Assembly: GCA_910574455.1 (NCBI GenBank)
Contig: CAJSYZ010000005.1
Span: 4,650,001 to 4,714,000, forward strand
DNA length: 64,000 nucleotides
Direction: 5' to 3'
Source of the DNA: Trichaptum fuscoviolaceum
Taxonomy: Eukaryota; Basidiomycota; Agaricomycetes; Hymenochaetales; Trichaptaceae
In this document: positions 29,688-41,296 of the stretch, piece after piece
Layout: each line of letters opens with the position of its first letter
Numbering within the stretch: the first letter of the stretch is position 1
Notes under the pieces: model-generated
Seen by the model: only the letters and a program-made list of their open reading frames with translations
What the model was told of the DNA's origin: nothing
The model's database searches: none
Made by a program: the position numbers and the translations under genes

Positions 29688-30230
29688 GCACCGCGCTCTA
29701 CAGCTACCAGACATCTTGACTATAGTACTGGAGAACTAATTGACGAAAAGCATAGCAAGAGCAGCATGCATATGTCGTTCGTGGGAGAAGGGTGCAAACG
29801 ACAAGTTATGGAGGAACATATTGAATGTCTTGACTCTACTGCAATTGCTAGGGCCTTTGGAGGACGGCGAGCGGGACATGGTGCGTTTCCTTCTTCTCTC
29901 GGCAATGCGTCCTCAACTCACACTGCTTCCGAACGTCGATCGTCTTGTTAAGGTTGTGGTTGATGATGTGCATTCGCCTTTGCAAGGCTGTTCATGCATA
30001 GCCAGCTCAAGAAGCTACAGCTCATCGTCCTCCAGACATGGCGACCAGCGGATTGCACGACTTCATAGAAGGGCTACAAGCTGTGTCCCGATTTCACCAA
30101 TCAGACCTCAGCGCGAATGTTGGCATCTCCGTCCTCGAGCCCGTGCTCAGCAACGCGCTCTCGTCCCTTCCGCAGCTTGAAGAGATCAACTTCCCTGCCT
30201 TCGGGATCACCTTGCCTTACTGGATGACGC
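29688..30230 (+). pseudogene. Captured F-box gene fragment
   Basis: From an ATG at about 29688: ALQLPDILTIVLEN, a TAA stop, then SIARAACICRSWEKGANDKLWRN and VLTLLQLLGPL. This is the usual F-box layout in mushrooms (LP-x-I...AA-x-VCR-x-W...LW). Later a stretch like LSNALSSLPQLEEINFPAF (about 30150) fits the leucine-rich part. One nonsense codon and at least one frame change make it non-functional here. Confidence 0.7.
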
Positions 30231-30906
30231 GGCCCAGACCATGCAGGACTCCTCAGAAACACAGATGGTTTGTTGTATTGTTTGTTTTATCTTGTTATTA
30301 CATTACTTACTATTATTACCTGCAGGTCCTATCAGGTACCTGCAATACCTGCAGGTAACGGGTCCAGGTAGACCCGGATCCGTTTCCCACGGTTCCGGGT
30401 CGGATCCAGGTATCAGTTTTTTTGCGCAGGTACCTGCGCTTCGCAGATCCGGGTACACCTGCAGGTGCACCCGTGTCATGCCCTATGCGAACCCGATGGA
30501 GTCTGCGATCTACGCAGTCATAAATAGGACACTCGGCGGCAACCCGACAAATCCGCCACTGCCAAAGTTGAAAAAAGGAGCTGCACGCCTTGTCTGGAAT
30601 ATACCTTCAAAATACGACTACTGTTTTGCAAAAAGTGGTGATTCTGGTTCTCTGATTGCTACCTTGGACGGCAAATGGGGCGGAATAATTACCGAAACTT
30701 GTGTCAAGGGTCTTCAAGTTAGCACAGGTGCTGACAACGGCGATTTCACCTACGCGCTCCCAGCATTCGCTATTGATGAGATGCTTACCTATGCCAAATT
30801 TCCGCCGATCGTTGTACCAACGACACGCAAGGACTGACTCTGAACAATGTATCTTTACTTTGTTAATCTGTCTTTCTTCCGCATTCCTCCACTACTATTC
30901 TTACTA

Positions 30907-31535
30907 CAGTGTCGGAAGGCTAAAACCCGCCTCTCGGAACCCCCCTCAAAACTTTTTTTTCTCCGGCCACAAAAACTTGCCAATGACCCTGAAACTGTGT
31001 AAATAGCTTATAATGCACTATATCTTTCATTCTTATTGATTAGATTTGCTTGAATTTAATTCCAAAAAATTTCTCATACCAGGATTTTGAAACATGCTAC
31101 TAATTTAGTAATACAGCTCTTTTAAGAGGTTCCCACAGCTTCGGAATATACGGAAACGATGTCTTTTTGCAAGCCGGACTTCCTGGTGGAATAGTTTGGC
31201 AAGTTTTACCAATTCTATCCGGAATTCATCTTTTTCCCGGTCCACCCGGACACTTTTGTCCGGAAGCCTCAAGCATTAAACCCTAATTACAGACTTTCTA
31301 GAAAGTCTCGGAAAACAATTCTGTTTGTATATCCAGTCAATCCAAGGTCAATAGAGACTAAAATTCGACTAAAATTTTTCAATTTCTTCAAAAAATTTGA
31401 AACATGTACCGGAAAATTTTTTATTGCAGAAATCAACGTATCTTCCTTACTTCTATTACAAAAATTTTGAAATCTCAGTCATTGACGCAAAATTCCGGCC
31501 TGCACACAGAGGCGGGTTTTGACCTTCCGACACTG
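30907..31535. mobile_element. Mariner/Tc1-type MITE, 629 bp
   Basis: Inverted termini CAGTGTCGGAAGG...AAAACCCGCCTCT at both ends, flanked by TA on each side (30905-30906, 31536-31537). No coding capacity; the interior is AT-rich. TA duplication and CAGT start are typical of Tc1/mariner-derived MITEs. Confidence 0.8.
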
Positions 31536-32406
31536 TAGTTTCATGCTTTTCTGCTTTTGTTGTGTGTTGTTGTACGCTAGTACTAATGGAATATCTGTTG
31601 CGAACTTGAGTATTGAGCCTGAACGACTCTTGTAGTAGCACTACTATTCTTAGTAGCAGTTTCAAACTGAGTCACTGGCACGCCACCACTCAGATAGTAG
31701 TAGCCTGCCAGTGAGTACTCTACGTAGTACTACTACTCGCTTCAAGAAGAGGACACTCAGCCTGAGGCTGACACTAGTACTACTACTACTACTACTACTA
31801 GTAGTACTACTTCTAAATCTGCAACTCTGCTGCCTGAAATGTTAAACTCGAACTTCGAACCCTCAGGCTCTCGGCCACCGCTGTGACTGGCTCCTGACGA
31901 CGCGATCCAGGAGCCTGAGTCCCACCTGCAGTTGTGGTCATTGTGTCTGGCGCTGCGGCCTTACTACTAACAGTGTCACACCTGTATCGTTGTCTCTGGC
32001 AGCTGGCACTCAAGCACACCGGTATCAGGAGTTAGGTCAAGAACTTGAAGAACAACAAGAAGTCTCGGACGACCCAGGTTGCTCGCACCAGTACCATACT
32101 ACTCATACTACACTGGCACAGGACCGAGGTAGACCCACGCGGGTTGACTCCAGACGTACTCGCAGCCCGAGACATAGCCTGAGGTCTTCCGAGGTTCCAA
32201 ACAACATCATGCAATTCCAGAAACAGCATGATGCCACGCATTGTACTCGCAGCAGTGGTATCTCAAAGTTGCTGAATCAGTGGGACCAATTGCATCGACA
32301 CCAACCAACATCGCGGCGAACTTCTTATAGGAAGGACTTGACGCCATCCCACTCGGCTCCTCCAAGTCAACGATGTGACAGCGCCGGGGGAGGGCGAGCT
32401 CAGTCT
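31536..32406. other. Intergenic with CAGT and triplet repeats
   Basis: Contains a (TAC)n/(ACT)n run with palindromic flanks at about 31770-31812 (ACTAGTACTACT... GTAGTACTACT) and CACTGGCA/GCCAGTGAG motifs. An open frame on the plus strand (31990 onward) has no protein-like character before the ATG at 32407. Confidence 0.5.
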
Positions 32407-35400
32407 ATGAGTCTCTTAGACAGCCCGAGGGGTAAGGCGATGGAGGCGCAAAATGGTCCGGTGGAATATACTCTTGATAATGTGGAAGGCCCAAGAAAGG
32501 AACCTGTCTGGGGGGTCAAAGCTGAGATCAACAAGTCAAAGTCAGCTCCTTCAGGTATTAACTTATCTCAATTGATATCTATGGATAATTGCTTATTAGC
32601 GCAAATTATAAGCCTTTATCGCTATGGCAACTCTTAAACAAGATATAATTTGGCAAAAGGATATACACAGGTGTCTATCTTCCGGAACGAATGAACACGA
32701 CGAGGCCATGCAAAATAGTTGTGATTTAAGTGTATTGGATCCTGCTAGGACGGGAGAGCAAGGAGGGCAAGAGACAGGACAGGATGCATCAGTCGTGCAG
32801 ACGGAAGACGAGGATCTTCGTGCAGAGGTAGCCGCTCTGAGAAACGAGGTGACGGAAATGAAGAAGGCATACCATGCAAAGTTTTCAAGAACTCACGAGA
32901 CTTAGCGAATCCTTCAGTAAACAGGAGAAGCTCGTCGAAGAGGTTTTTGAAACTGTCGATCTATTATGTGAAAGTGTTGATGGGGTATGTAATGGTCATA
33001 CTTCTTAACATTGATTCTAAACGTCTGACAGTCTTCATCTAGAATCAAGTGGCGAAGGATGGGGTGACCTTGAGGTCTTTCCTGGAGGACCTTCAATGCT
33101 ATGTTGTTCACGGCTCGTTTTTCCTCCTTCCCTTTGAGAAGTCTGAGAGGGAAGCTTGCCTTCAGTTCCGAGGCCAGCGAAAGATAGAATGGATGAGCTT
33201 CAACCTTCAGATGAAACATATTTTTGTGAACTATCATAAAACCAGGCACCTAATGGTGCATCTTCTGAAAATAGCCCATATTATGGGGTGAATGATTCAC
33301 ACAGATGAATGATTCATGTGAATGATTTGAATGATTTATTCAGATGAATGATATTTATGAATGATTCAATTTAATATACTAGTAGTTCTTGCACAAAATC
33401 ATTCAATTGTATTAGATTTTATAATCAGTATCATATGTACATCAAAACTAAGGAATGATTCACATATCTAAAGAATAATTGGTGCAAAAGTGAGGGAATA
33501 AACCCTTCCATCAGATTCTGTGTGTTTGTGATGAGGACCTTCACAGGCGTCGATTTCGTTGACAATGATGTAAAGCAGAATGCGCAAGTTCGCAGGTTCC
33601 TCGGAGTAAGGCAACATGGTGATAAGGATAGGAACACCACGCTGTAGGTCAATGAGCAAAGGATTGTCAAAAACATGAGTGCAAATATATTACTCACGAC
33701 CATTGCACGGAACCGCTCTACATTGCTTGTGCTCCGGGGTGTTCTCCGTTCATAGCACAGGCAATCTTCAGACTTGGAACATAGAATGCTTCCCGCCTGC
33801 ATCCCAAAGCTGAACCCCAACCGCTGCCACATTCTCCAGCTCCTTCATAGTAACCGGCCAACTGAGAAGGCCTGGTGTTCGTCACCTGTCTGGAGCTGAT
33901 TGAAAGCGAGAGGTGACTGTGAGGAATTATCGAACTTGAATTCCCGTAAGCGATCGCAGGTGTGTATTGAAGTCGCCCCGATGACCGTTGCGAATATTGG
34001 AATAGAAAGCGATTCCGAAGATGAGCCATTTTGACGCAGAGAGCGACTGAGTAGCACAGGCGCCGGTTCCCGTTCCAACTCCAAAGAGCGCAGTGACTGG
34101 ACAGTTAGTGAAGTTCATCTTCGGACGAGACTGGAAGTTCAGACTGACCTTGGGCATGCTTGAACAGCGGCAATGAATGGTCAGCAGACTCCATGGTCCG
34201 GGGAAGCCCTTTGAGGATGGTGGATGTAAGTGAAGGTCAGACGTCAGAAAGGAATTATATCTCACATGCTCATTGTCGGTCCAATTGGCGAGCTTCAGCG
34301 ACGAATCCGCGGTCCTGAGCGCAATAAGGCTAAGGCGCCGGTATTGCGTGCTTCGCCAACGGCGCCCTTCGTCTGTTGCCCATGTGAACCGCGGCCATAG
34401 AGTGAGATGTCGAGCTGAAGAGGTTGGGACATACGACGACTGTGTGTGCGAAGGAGTGGCTTGCAGACAAGGGCAGAGTGCTGTGGTCACTGGCATCGTG
34501 GTGGGGTCACGTGATCCCGTGCCACTGCCAACCACCACAGAGTCAACTTGAAGGCGCGTTCGCCATCGACTTTCCTTTGTTCCTTTCGTCCTTCTTGTTA
34601 TGTTGGAGGGCTCTGATGCACCCATCAACATCAAAGTAAGTCTATCATCCTCGCTATCCTCGCCATCTTGCTGATTCTCCTCTTAATCCATGTCCTTAAT
34701 CCTGACAAGGAGCCATGGCGAGTATACTGCTCTACATGGTTTTCCTCGACTCCGCCTTCCCTGAGCGCCACGTCCATTCAGCCCCGTAACGCCGCATGCT
34801 GGTACGAAACTCCTGGGCGTCCCACGAGCGCAGTCGCAATGGTGCAGGCACGAGCGATGATGGGATAGTGACGAGTAAGACAATTGTGCGGTTTGTGTTC
34901 GGTAAGCTCGCGAGCATCTGGGAGGATGGATTCAACTTGAGGCAGAGAGTGCGTCACCTTTCACTGCTTTGGACGTCTCAACATTTCCCGCTAACTTGTT
35001 ATCTTCCCAATCACCTATCCTTATGCACACGATTGGCCATCTCACTTATAATGATGCGATTGTACTAGCCATATCGGAGAACATGAAGTACGGCAAGACG
35101 CATGCGTCCTTCCACTGGGCATCGACGGAAGCGTGGATGGCATCTACCCGAGACAACACATAGCACGCTCCGCCAGAATTCTCATAGTCGAACGTGAAGA
35201 ACTCAAAGTGGTACCACTTGCAAAACATGACCCGTACTCTGCGCGACACGAATGGCGCATGATGGGCCACCAGATACATTGGGTGCATCCACACTCTGTG
35301 GTGAAATTGGGCATCGATTTGTTTGTGATGCTTGCAAAGCTGGAGGCATGTCTGAGTGTTGATTTGTACACGCGCACGCGGAACGCGCGTGAGGAAGATG

Positions 35401-37038
35401 GTCTCAAACTCGGCATCCAGACAACGATGGTATCACCCTTATCGCCATCGAGCGAGCCCGAGACTGATGTGGAGTTTGTTTTAGCTTCTACCTAGCTCAT
35501 TGTATAAAAATATACTTACAAGAGGTTATATTCATTAAATTGCAAATATTATAATTTTTGTCTTGTGAATGGTTCATGATTCATTCAGTAATGATTCCCA
35601 TAAAATGTATACTATTATCTATATAATAGTGAATAATTCATGTGAATAATTCATCCAAATGAATCATTCACCCGATAATATGGGCTATTTTCAGAAGATA
35701 CACCATTAGGTGATTGATAAAACTCTTCATGGCGAAGGAAATTCTCTCCGTCTGATTCAATCGAGGTCCCCATTGGGAGAAAGTCTATATCCGATGGACG
35801 AAAGAACGCGCTTTCGAGAAAGAGGACCTCTGCCCAGTCTGTGAGAGCAGAAGTACTGTCTGAATTACACTGACAACAAACTCGAGCTTCCCATATTTAA
35901 GTCTGGGATATTCTATTTCTTCATCCCCTTGTTCCTAGCCCATTACGTTGTGTATAGGAACCACATCGAACTTCTGGACGAGATGATTCACGTGTTCCGC
36001 AACCGCATTGAACTGCACGAGAGGGAAGGAGGACGGGCAGGAGGATCACACGATTACCAGACGCCGGCGCAAAAAGCGTGTATTATTTTTACCAGCAACG
36101 AGGATATCTATCCGGATGGGTATGATCGATGGCCATCTGTGGGGGCGATTGATTTGAACCGTTTACTGATATTGGTGAAACGCGACCTATCGGCACGGGA
36201 GGTGAACAGCAAAAATATCGATGTCAAACTTCAAGAGGCAATTGCTGTTTTCCAAGGCAGCGATATGCTTGCGTCCAAGGACTTACAGAAGGAATTGGAA
36301 CCAACTGTAGCGCCCTTTCGCCAGCAACGTATGGCTGCATTCGAGGGGCACCGTAAACGATTGGATCGAAGTATGGATTCGACAAATCTACGAAAGCAAG
36401 GACCTGAAGTTCATTCATCTGGCTACATACGTGACCATCGCAAGCGTGCCCTTCCAGATCACACAGATGTTATGGATGATCCTCAGAGGAAACGTCCCCG
36501 CAACTCTGACAATGAAGTGGTCCCTCCCGAACCCCAGACATTGAACTTCTATTCTTCGGCTTTGAATAAGGCGGAAAATACCCAGAGAGCTCTAATTCAT
36601 GGATATACGACAGTGAAAAGATGGCTCGCGATAGTTACCAATGATGAAATCTTCAAGCATGTCGTGAACAAGAAATCTGTTATGGGCAAAGCACTGAATG
36701 CGATCGCACATGAGCGAGAGTGGAGTGTCGAGAAGATTTATGAATCCGCTACAAGGCTGTCAAGTCTGTTCGCTTCAGATGCCGAGGAATCCGACGGGAC
36801 GCCCCTCTCAGAAACCGAGAAAGCAAAGTTCACAGACGCGTTTCGGGAGGTGGTCGCAGGTGTTTATGAGGTCAGCGGTGATCTTTTGGGTCCTGACTTA
36901 CCACCTCCACCAAATAATAATGGGCAGTTGAGAATTGCGGCTTTCATCTCACGCGCGAGGGCTTGGACAGAGCCCGAAGAAAAACAGTTGAAATCGATAG
37001 TGGGATGTGCTGAATTTGATCATTTGAACATGGCGTAG
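32407..37038 (+). pseudogene. Unrecognised coiled-coil protein gene, split by a TIR element and frameshifted
   Basis: Exon 1 from ATG 32407 (MSLLDSPRGKAMEAQ..., about 50 residues). Exon 2 (about 32660-32984) encodes an acidic linker and heptad coiled coil (LRAEVAALRNEVTEMKK, then QELTRLSESFSKQEKLVEEVFE). One extra T in TTTT at 32882-32885 breaks the frame between these halves. Intron 32985-33042 (GTATGT donor, CTGAC branch, TAG) joins in phase to NQVAKDGVTLRSFLEDL. The element at 33253-35706 then interrupts. The last exon (open 35929-37038) has IIFTSNEDIYPDG, a basic KRPR patch and a helical C-terminus rich in Lys/Glu. No known family recognised; nuclear location is only a guess from the basic patch. 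Confidence 0.55.
33253..35706. mobile_element. 2.45-kb TIR element with ATGATTCAT-rich termini
   Basis: The ends are inverted: ATGGTG[CT]ATCTTCTGAAAA, AGCCCATATTAT, then GGGTGAATGATTC, flanked by TA (33251-33252, 35707-35708). About 150 bp at each end is full of short palindromes built from ATGATTCAT/ATGAATGATT. The GC-richer interior has open frames on both strands (for example 33927-34634 minus and 35133-35495 plus) and a possible intron (GTAAGT at about 34637), but I recognise no transposase; this may be captured host sequence. Element class uncertain; the TA duplication hints at Tc1/mariner. Confidence 0.65.
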
Positions 37039-37649
37039 TATGTAGCAGGGAAATTTGAACGTGTCGGATAGTATTGGGTTTTCAGAATGAGATAGACTGT
37101 AACTTGAACCAGATGTACAATCATGATTGCAACTGCCCATAGTACTGTAGCCCTTCCTATACATTTTCACATAGTACATATTGCTTTTTACTTTGTATAC
37201 CACTAGTGCTAGTTATAGTTTGGTGAACACCCAGGGAATGGGTGTGCTGGATAGCATGAGCAACACCTGTCATACTATAATGATGATGATGATGAACGAG
37301 CCTGAGCTTGAAGTCTCAATACATGCACAGTACATCAGGAAAACTACTTTCTACTTAAAAGCGACTTAAGCGTGACTTGGATGTCCTGAGAGACTGACGA
37401 CTGAATAAGGCAAGCTTTACTTATTCATGCATGTCCTCCCATTATTCAGGACACATTGGCTGAAATAAGGCAAGCTGGCTGAAATCAGAGCTCCAGCCAG
37501 CCAGTCAGTCAGGCCAGGCATTCAGGCAGTTCAGTCAATAAGTTATTATAAGTAAATAATCATATTACAAGTGTAGAATAAGTACAATAATAAGTAAACA
37601 AATATGTAAAAATGGCACTGCGACGCAAACATGATAGCGTCCATGGCGC
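37039..37649. other. Intergenic with short repeats
   Basis: No gene seen. Contains (ATG)4-5 near 37280 and repeated AATAAGGCAAGC at about 37406 and 37462. Confidence 0.5.
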
Positions 37650-38594
37650 TCTCGCACAGCTCGAGGCGCACTGCCTCCGCATTGTATCATACAACGCCGA
37701 GATTTTGACGGCGAATTACTAGAGCCTTTCAATGCGCTTGGTGAGAGTTGCACTTTCGCCATTGGCGTCACTAGCAGACCATCCTAGAAGCGCGCCCAAC
37801 GTTTAGGGCTATGCCTCTCGTCAACGACAACCTCAGTGTCACTGAGAAGGTCGATGATAGCTCGGACCAGGTTTTGAATCTCCTCGCGTTGAGCAAGATG
37901 CAAGTACGATGCATACTTCGGATGCAACAACTAGTTCAATCACGGCCGAAGCAGCGTTGTAACACTGAGGAGGAGTTAGAACAACGAAGTTCGTCGAAGG
38001 GAGAAAAGATACATACTCGGTTGAAGTAAGTTGTTTGGTCGGAATGGGCTTTCCCGACAAACGAGTGTTGAAAACCGAAAGAAAGCGCGAGCCTATTAGC
38101 TATTGCACAGCAAAGTCGGAAGGAGATACATACCCTGCCCAAGCCTGTGGGACTGCTCGCACTGCTGTAAATCTTCTTCTGGAACTCATTCATGACGCGC
38201 AGCTCCGCATTGTATCCCGCCAGATGTATGTCAAATTTCCGGAAGTTGTACGGCGACAATTTCCACCACTCTGCAGAGTGCGTTGCGAGATAGTCACTAA
38301 AGACAATCGTGCTCTGCTTCCCATGCCAGCTACTTGTCGATCGGTCCAAGTTGTAGCAGTTTAGCCATACGCGGGTACAAACAGTTCTCGTGCATGCGTC
38401 TCGTTCCTTGGACGGACTGAAGGAGGTACGTGAAGGTTCAAATTGGTTGCTACTGGAATGGCAAGTCCAAGGTAAAGCCACGTCTGATCTTCCTCCCATT
38501 GCCGCATAGGGGCCGGGTATAATGAGAGTAAAATGTACGCAGAGACTGTCTCCACTGTCTTCGGGCCGCTGATTAGGGCAGTTCCTGCAGCAAG
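37650..38594 (-). pseudogene. Fungal-specific transcription factor (Fungal_trans middle domain), decayed fragment
   Basis: Minus-strand reading: ETVSAYILLSLYPAP, WLYLGLAI-x-VATNLNLH, RPRNETHAREL, then in another frame TRVWLNCYNLDRSTSSWHGK, EWWKLSPYNFRKFDIHL, YNAELRVMNEFQKKIYSS. This is the conserved middle homology region of fungal Zn2Cys6 regulators. A frame change lies between HARELF and TRVW (about 38385). Beyond a GTATGT donor (about 38135) the C-terminal part (AIANRLALSFGFQHSF, LVRAIIDLLSD, VVVDERHSPKRWARF) is interrupted by stops. The DNA-binding cluster is absent. Confidence 0.8.
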
Positions 38595-38872
38595 TTGAGC
38601 ATATGTTATCAGTTCTTCATACAGTCCGGGACGTCCCGAGTAGTATCGCGAGTGGCTCCATATGCAGTTTTGTCCTCCAGCTTAACTACCACTTGCACCT
38701 CGCTGTTTTGGACTTCAACACTTCTGGCACGACTGCTGCGCGGGCTCCTGCTCCTTTCCCTTTCCTTCGCGCCTTTCGTCGCGAGCGTCATTTGTGCGAT
38801 GAGTCCGAAGGGAGCTGCGGATGTTGCGGGTAGAGGAGCAAGGCGTGGAGGTTGCGGTGTCTTCCGCCTTCC

Positions 38873-38960
38873 GCCTGCTGAGCTATGTTGTGAAGGATGC
38901 GCCGACCCTTCACGAGCCGACCCGCCAAGCGTTGATGAGGGTGAAGCGTGCCTAACGGTT
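38873..38960. repeat. Direct repeat flanking Clf1 pseudogene, left copy
   Basis: GCCTGCTGAGCT-type segment of about 85 bp, about 85% like 40834-40917. The right copy is part of the Clf1 first exon, so the left copy has been placed at the truncated 3' end of the pseudogene. Confidence 0.7.
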
Positions 38961-40870
38961 CGCCCTGCTCAAACTCGAAGTCAATGTACGCCTTCCAGAG
39001 GTTTTCGGAGCACGACAGCGGCTGCTGCGATGTGCCGAGTTCGAATTTGGCTCGCGCTCGTGAATAATCCGCGAGCGCCGCCTCGATCTGGGCGACTTGG
39101 ATTCAGGCCGAGGAGTTCGTTGGATCATATTCGATGTACTTTTCGTAGAGCGTCCGCACGCGGTCAAATTGTCGAAGCTGAAAGACAATGTCAGTAAACC
39201 ATGCAAATGATAAGAGCAATTGTAGTTACGTCAAGCTCAAGTTCGATATAGCCTTTGAAGAGCTTTTCCTTAGGACACATGCCGATTGCAGCACCGAGCA
39301 ATTTGCGTGCTGCGGGCGGATCAAGTCGCCGAACCTCAAAGTTCGCAAACATGAGCCACAGCTTCGCAAACATGATTTGCTTGTGGGGGACCACTTGTAA
39401 TGCTGTTCGGTATACTTGCCGTGTCCGATCATAATCCTGCGTGGGCGGTAGTTAGCACTTGAAAAAGAGACATGAAAGAAACACCAGACTTTGGTATCCA
39501 CTTCTTCAAACAATGCGTAGTCCAGCCACAGAAAGATGCATTGTCTCCAGTGACACTTCAAGTCACCGGGGGGTATTTGCACAACAGCTCGCTCGTAGAC
39601 TTCACGAACCCGGTTTTTATCGCGCTTTCAGTCTCGTCCTCAGACGCGTCTTCCTCCCGAAGTGACCTCAGTGTGTCTTCTTCCAAGCGAGCATAGTCAA
39701 ACCATACGTCGTAATTTCGACCGTCGTGCGCAAGTTCTTCCTCATACTGGATCCTCCTCTTCCCCAGAACAGTGGTTTCGAGGGTGTTCCGAGTCCCATG
39801 CCACTTTTTTCAAACGGTAGCATAGAGTACCTGGTGCTTGGAGCGAGGTAATCTTTCCAGCGTGAACTAGGGGTGTTTAAAACTTAGAAGCACATAAAGC
39901 TTGGGGAGTGCGTACCTAGTAGATTACCCTAGCTCGGTCGTACTCCTTCAATCGTGCTTCCATCTTCGCGAAAGCGCTTAACACCATCTGTGAATTCTCA
40001 ATTTGTTCCGCATCATCACCAAAGAACTCCAGTGCCATCTGGAACACCTCATGAGCCTTTTCAAGCCTGACTCGCTCCTCCTCAAACTTCGCCCACTTGA
40101 CCCAGACGCCAGGTTCAAGTAGAACAGCAACCCACCGCCCGTAGATCGCACTCGCGCAAGCAAGTTCCTGGTATCGCTCTTCGAGCTTGATGTACGCCAG
40201 CCATGCCTTGCCGACTGGCTCCCACTGCACCCATCGCTCAAACACTTGACGCGCGCCAGCGACGTTTCCGAGCAGTTCCTCCAATACACGTATTTGTACC
40301 AGACTTGGTCGATGTGCGGCAACAAGTTACTGTTAGGTCAAACAGATTGCGTGCATGCTGGACGTTTCGCGCCTTCAGTTGCATCTCCGTGTAGGAGAGC
40401 CAGAGTTAGACACTTCGTGGGTCTACATCGAGAGCGCGCTCATATACCGAGCGCGAACGTTCGTATTCGCCTGAACTCGCCTACATTGAGTTTCAGTCAT
40501 AACTCCAGTCATTTTGATAGTGTACGTACCTCCCAACTAGCGTAGGATTTCCATTCTTTCCTGTTTCAAGTCAGCACCTGAAAGATAAACCCAAGCATGA
40601 AAACATACAAGTTTCCCCTCGTCCGCCGAATCCTCTCCTCGAACTCCTTACGCTTCCGGCCTCGGTATTCATAGTGTCCCTCAAAGTCTTCAATGCGTTG
40701 TTTTGGCGCGCGAAAAGCTGTTTCCTTGCGCTCTTGTGGTTCCCGAAGCAGTTGTTCTGCTGTAATCTACTTGAGCTTAAGCATCATCCTTGAATAAGAG
40801 TGATTGGGTACATACTTGTATCGCCGCGGGTGCGCCTGCTGAGCTGTGTTGTGAAGGACCCGCCAACCAC
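38930..40870 (-). pseudogene. Clf1/crooked-neck (HAT-repeat splicing factor) pseudogene with introns
   Basis: Pieces in the correct order on the minus strand: APAAIQ (40816 and above), intron 40767-40815, [16 protein letters not shown] and [25 protein letters not shown], a further intron, YASWEAS, an intron, GEYERSRSVYERALDVDP, HARNLFD, then [56 protein letters not shown] (40284-39916), [77 protein letters not shown]. These are HAT repeats of the Clf1 scaffold of the spliceosome. Lesions: stop in RSV*LW (about 40413), a frame change near 40325, and more stops near 39900-39560 and beyond. Retained introns show it is a DNA-level duplicate, not a processed copy. Confidence 0.85.
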
Positions 40871-40917
40871 AAGCCGACCCGCCAAGCGTTGAAGAGAGTG
40901 AAGCGTACCTAACAGTT
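40834..40917. repeat. Direct repeat flanking Clf1 pseudogene, right copy
   Basis: Partner of 38873-38960, same orientation. Confidence 0.7.
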
Positions 40918-41296
40918 CCCGAGTTCAGAACTGTAAGGAGTGGCATTGGCGGGTGTCGATAGGAGTGTGACGAGTGCGGTAAGTCAGGAATGATGGTGAG
41001 GAGGAAAAAGCATGGGCAAGCCCGCAACACTTCAAGTTCAACATCAATTTCCTGTTTTGGATGCAACAAAATTTTGTTAAAAATTTCTAAGTCCTATTAT
41101 ACTTGAGCACTGAAATCCTGACTTGCATTCTGATGTACTGAGAGACGGCTTGCATCCTGAAACTCTCCTTATTTCAGTGAGATAAGGCAATCAGTGTATT
41201 TTCAGACGAAGTAGCGACCCTTCAGACAGGTGCCAGCCAAATCAGGACGCGTCAGTGGCCATAAGCTACGACCCCTGTCTTGATTTCAGACAGCCT
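40918..41296. other. Intergenic spacer before the tandem array
   Basis: No gene or clear repeat boundary recognised; contains a TCTCCTTATTTCAG/GATAAGGCAA stretch resembling one near 37390. Confidence 0.4.

Larger units (their letters stand above)
28878..30483. mobile_element. TIR element with captured F-box gene fragments (Pack-type)
   Basis: Flanked by a 10-bp direct duplication, TATGCGAACC (28868-28877 and 30484-30493). The ends carry an inverted GCATGACACGGGTGCA, and both subterminal regions (28890-29060, 30320-30480) are packed with ACCTGCAGGTA/GGTACC repeats in inverted orientation. A 9-11 bp duplication is typical of Mutator-like elements. No transposase is present. The interior contains gene pieces, so it resembles a Pack-MULE that took up host sequence and then hit the protease gene. 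Confidence 0.75.
26037..30837 (+). pseudogene. Trypsin-like serine protease family gene 2, split by a TIR element
   Basis: A likely first exon starts at ATG 26037 (donor GTATGC at about 26067). Small exons follow with introns 26671-26731 and 26927-27001. The main exon begins before 27062 and shares the N-terminal domain with gene 1 at about 98% DNA identity (27295-27632), then diverges. The protease domain has a candidate His in NGHAIF (28085), Glu in NSEFALVQL (28619) where gene 1 has Asp, KAGATTGVTVGYAN, and, after the insertion, SGDSGS with Ser at 30643. The frame is interrupted at 28,878-30,483 by a mobile element that duplicates the codons for YAN. The remaining C-terminal part (30,484-30,837) is open to its own stop. 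The Asp-to-Glu change may have weakened catalysis before the insertion. Confidence 0.7.

Noticed and set aside
31769..31812. CRISPR-like or regulatory repeat array
   Set aside because: It is a simple ACT/TAC triplet run with no spacers.
34570..35495. Complete host gene inside the 2.45-kb TIR element
   Set aside because: A GTAAGT donor and two open stretches exist, but I could not join them into a consistent protein or recognise any domain.
38595..39197. 200-codon plus-strand frame over the Clf1 pseudogene
   Set aside because: It is antisense to recognisable HAT-repeat sequence and has an arginine-rich shadow composition.
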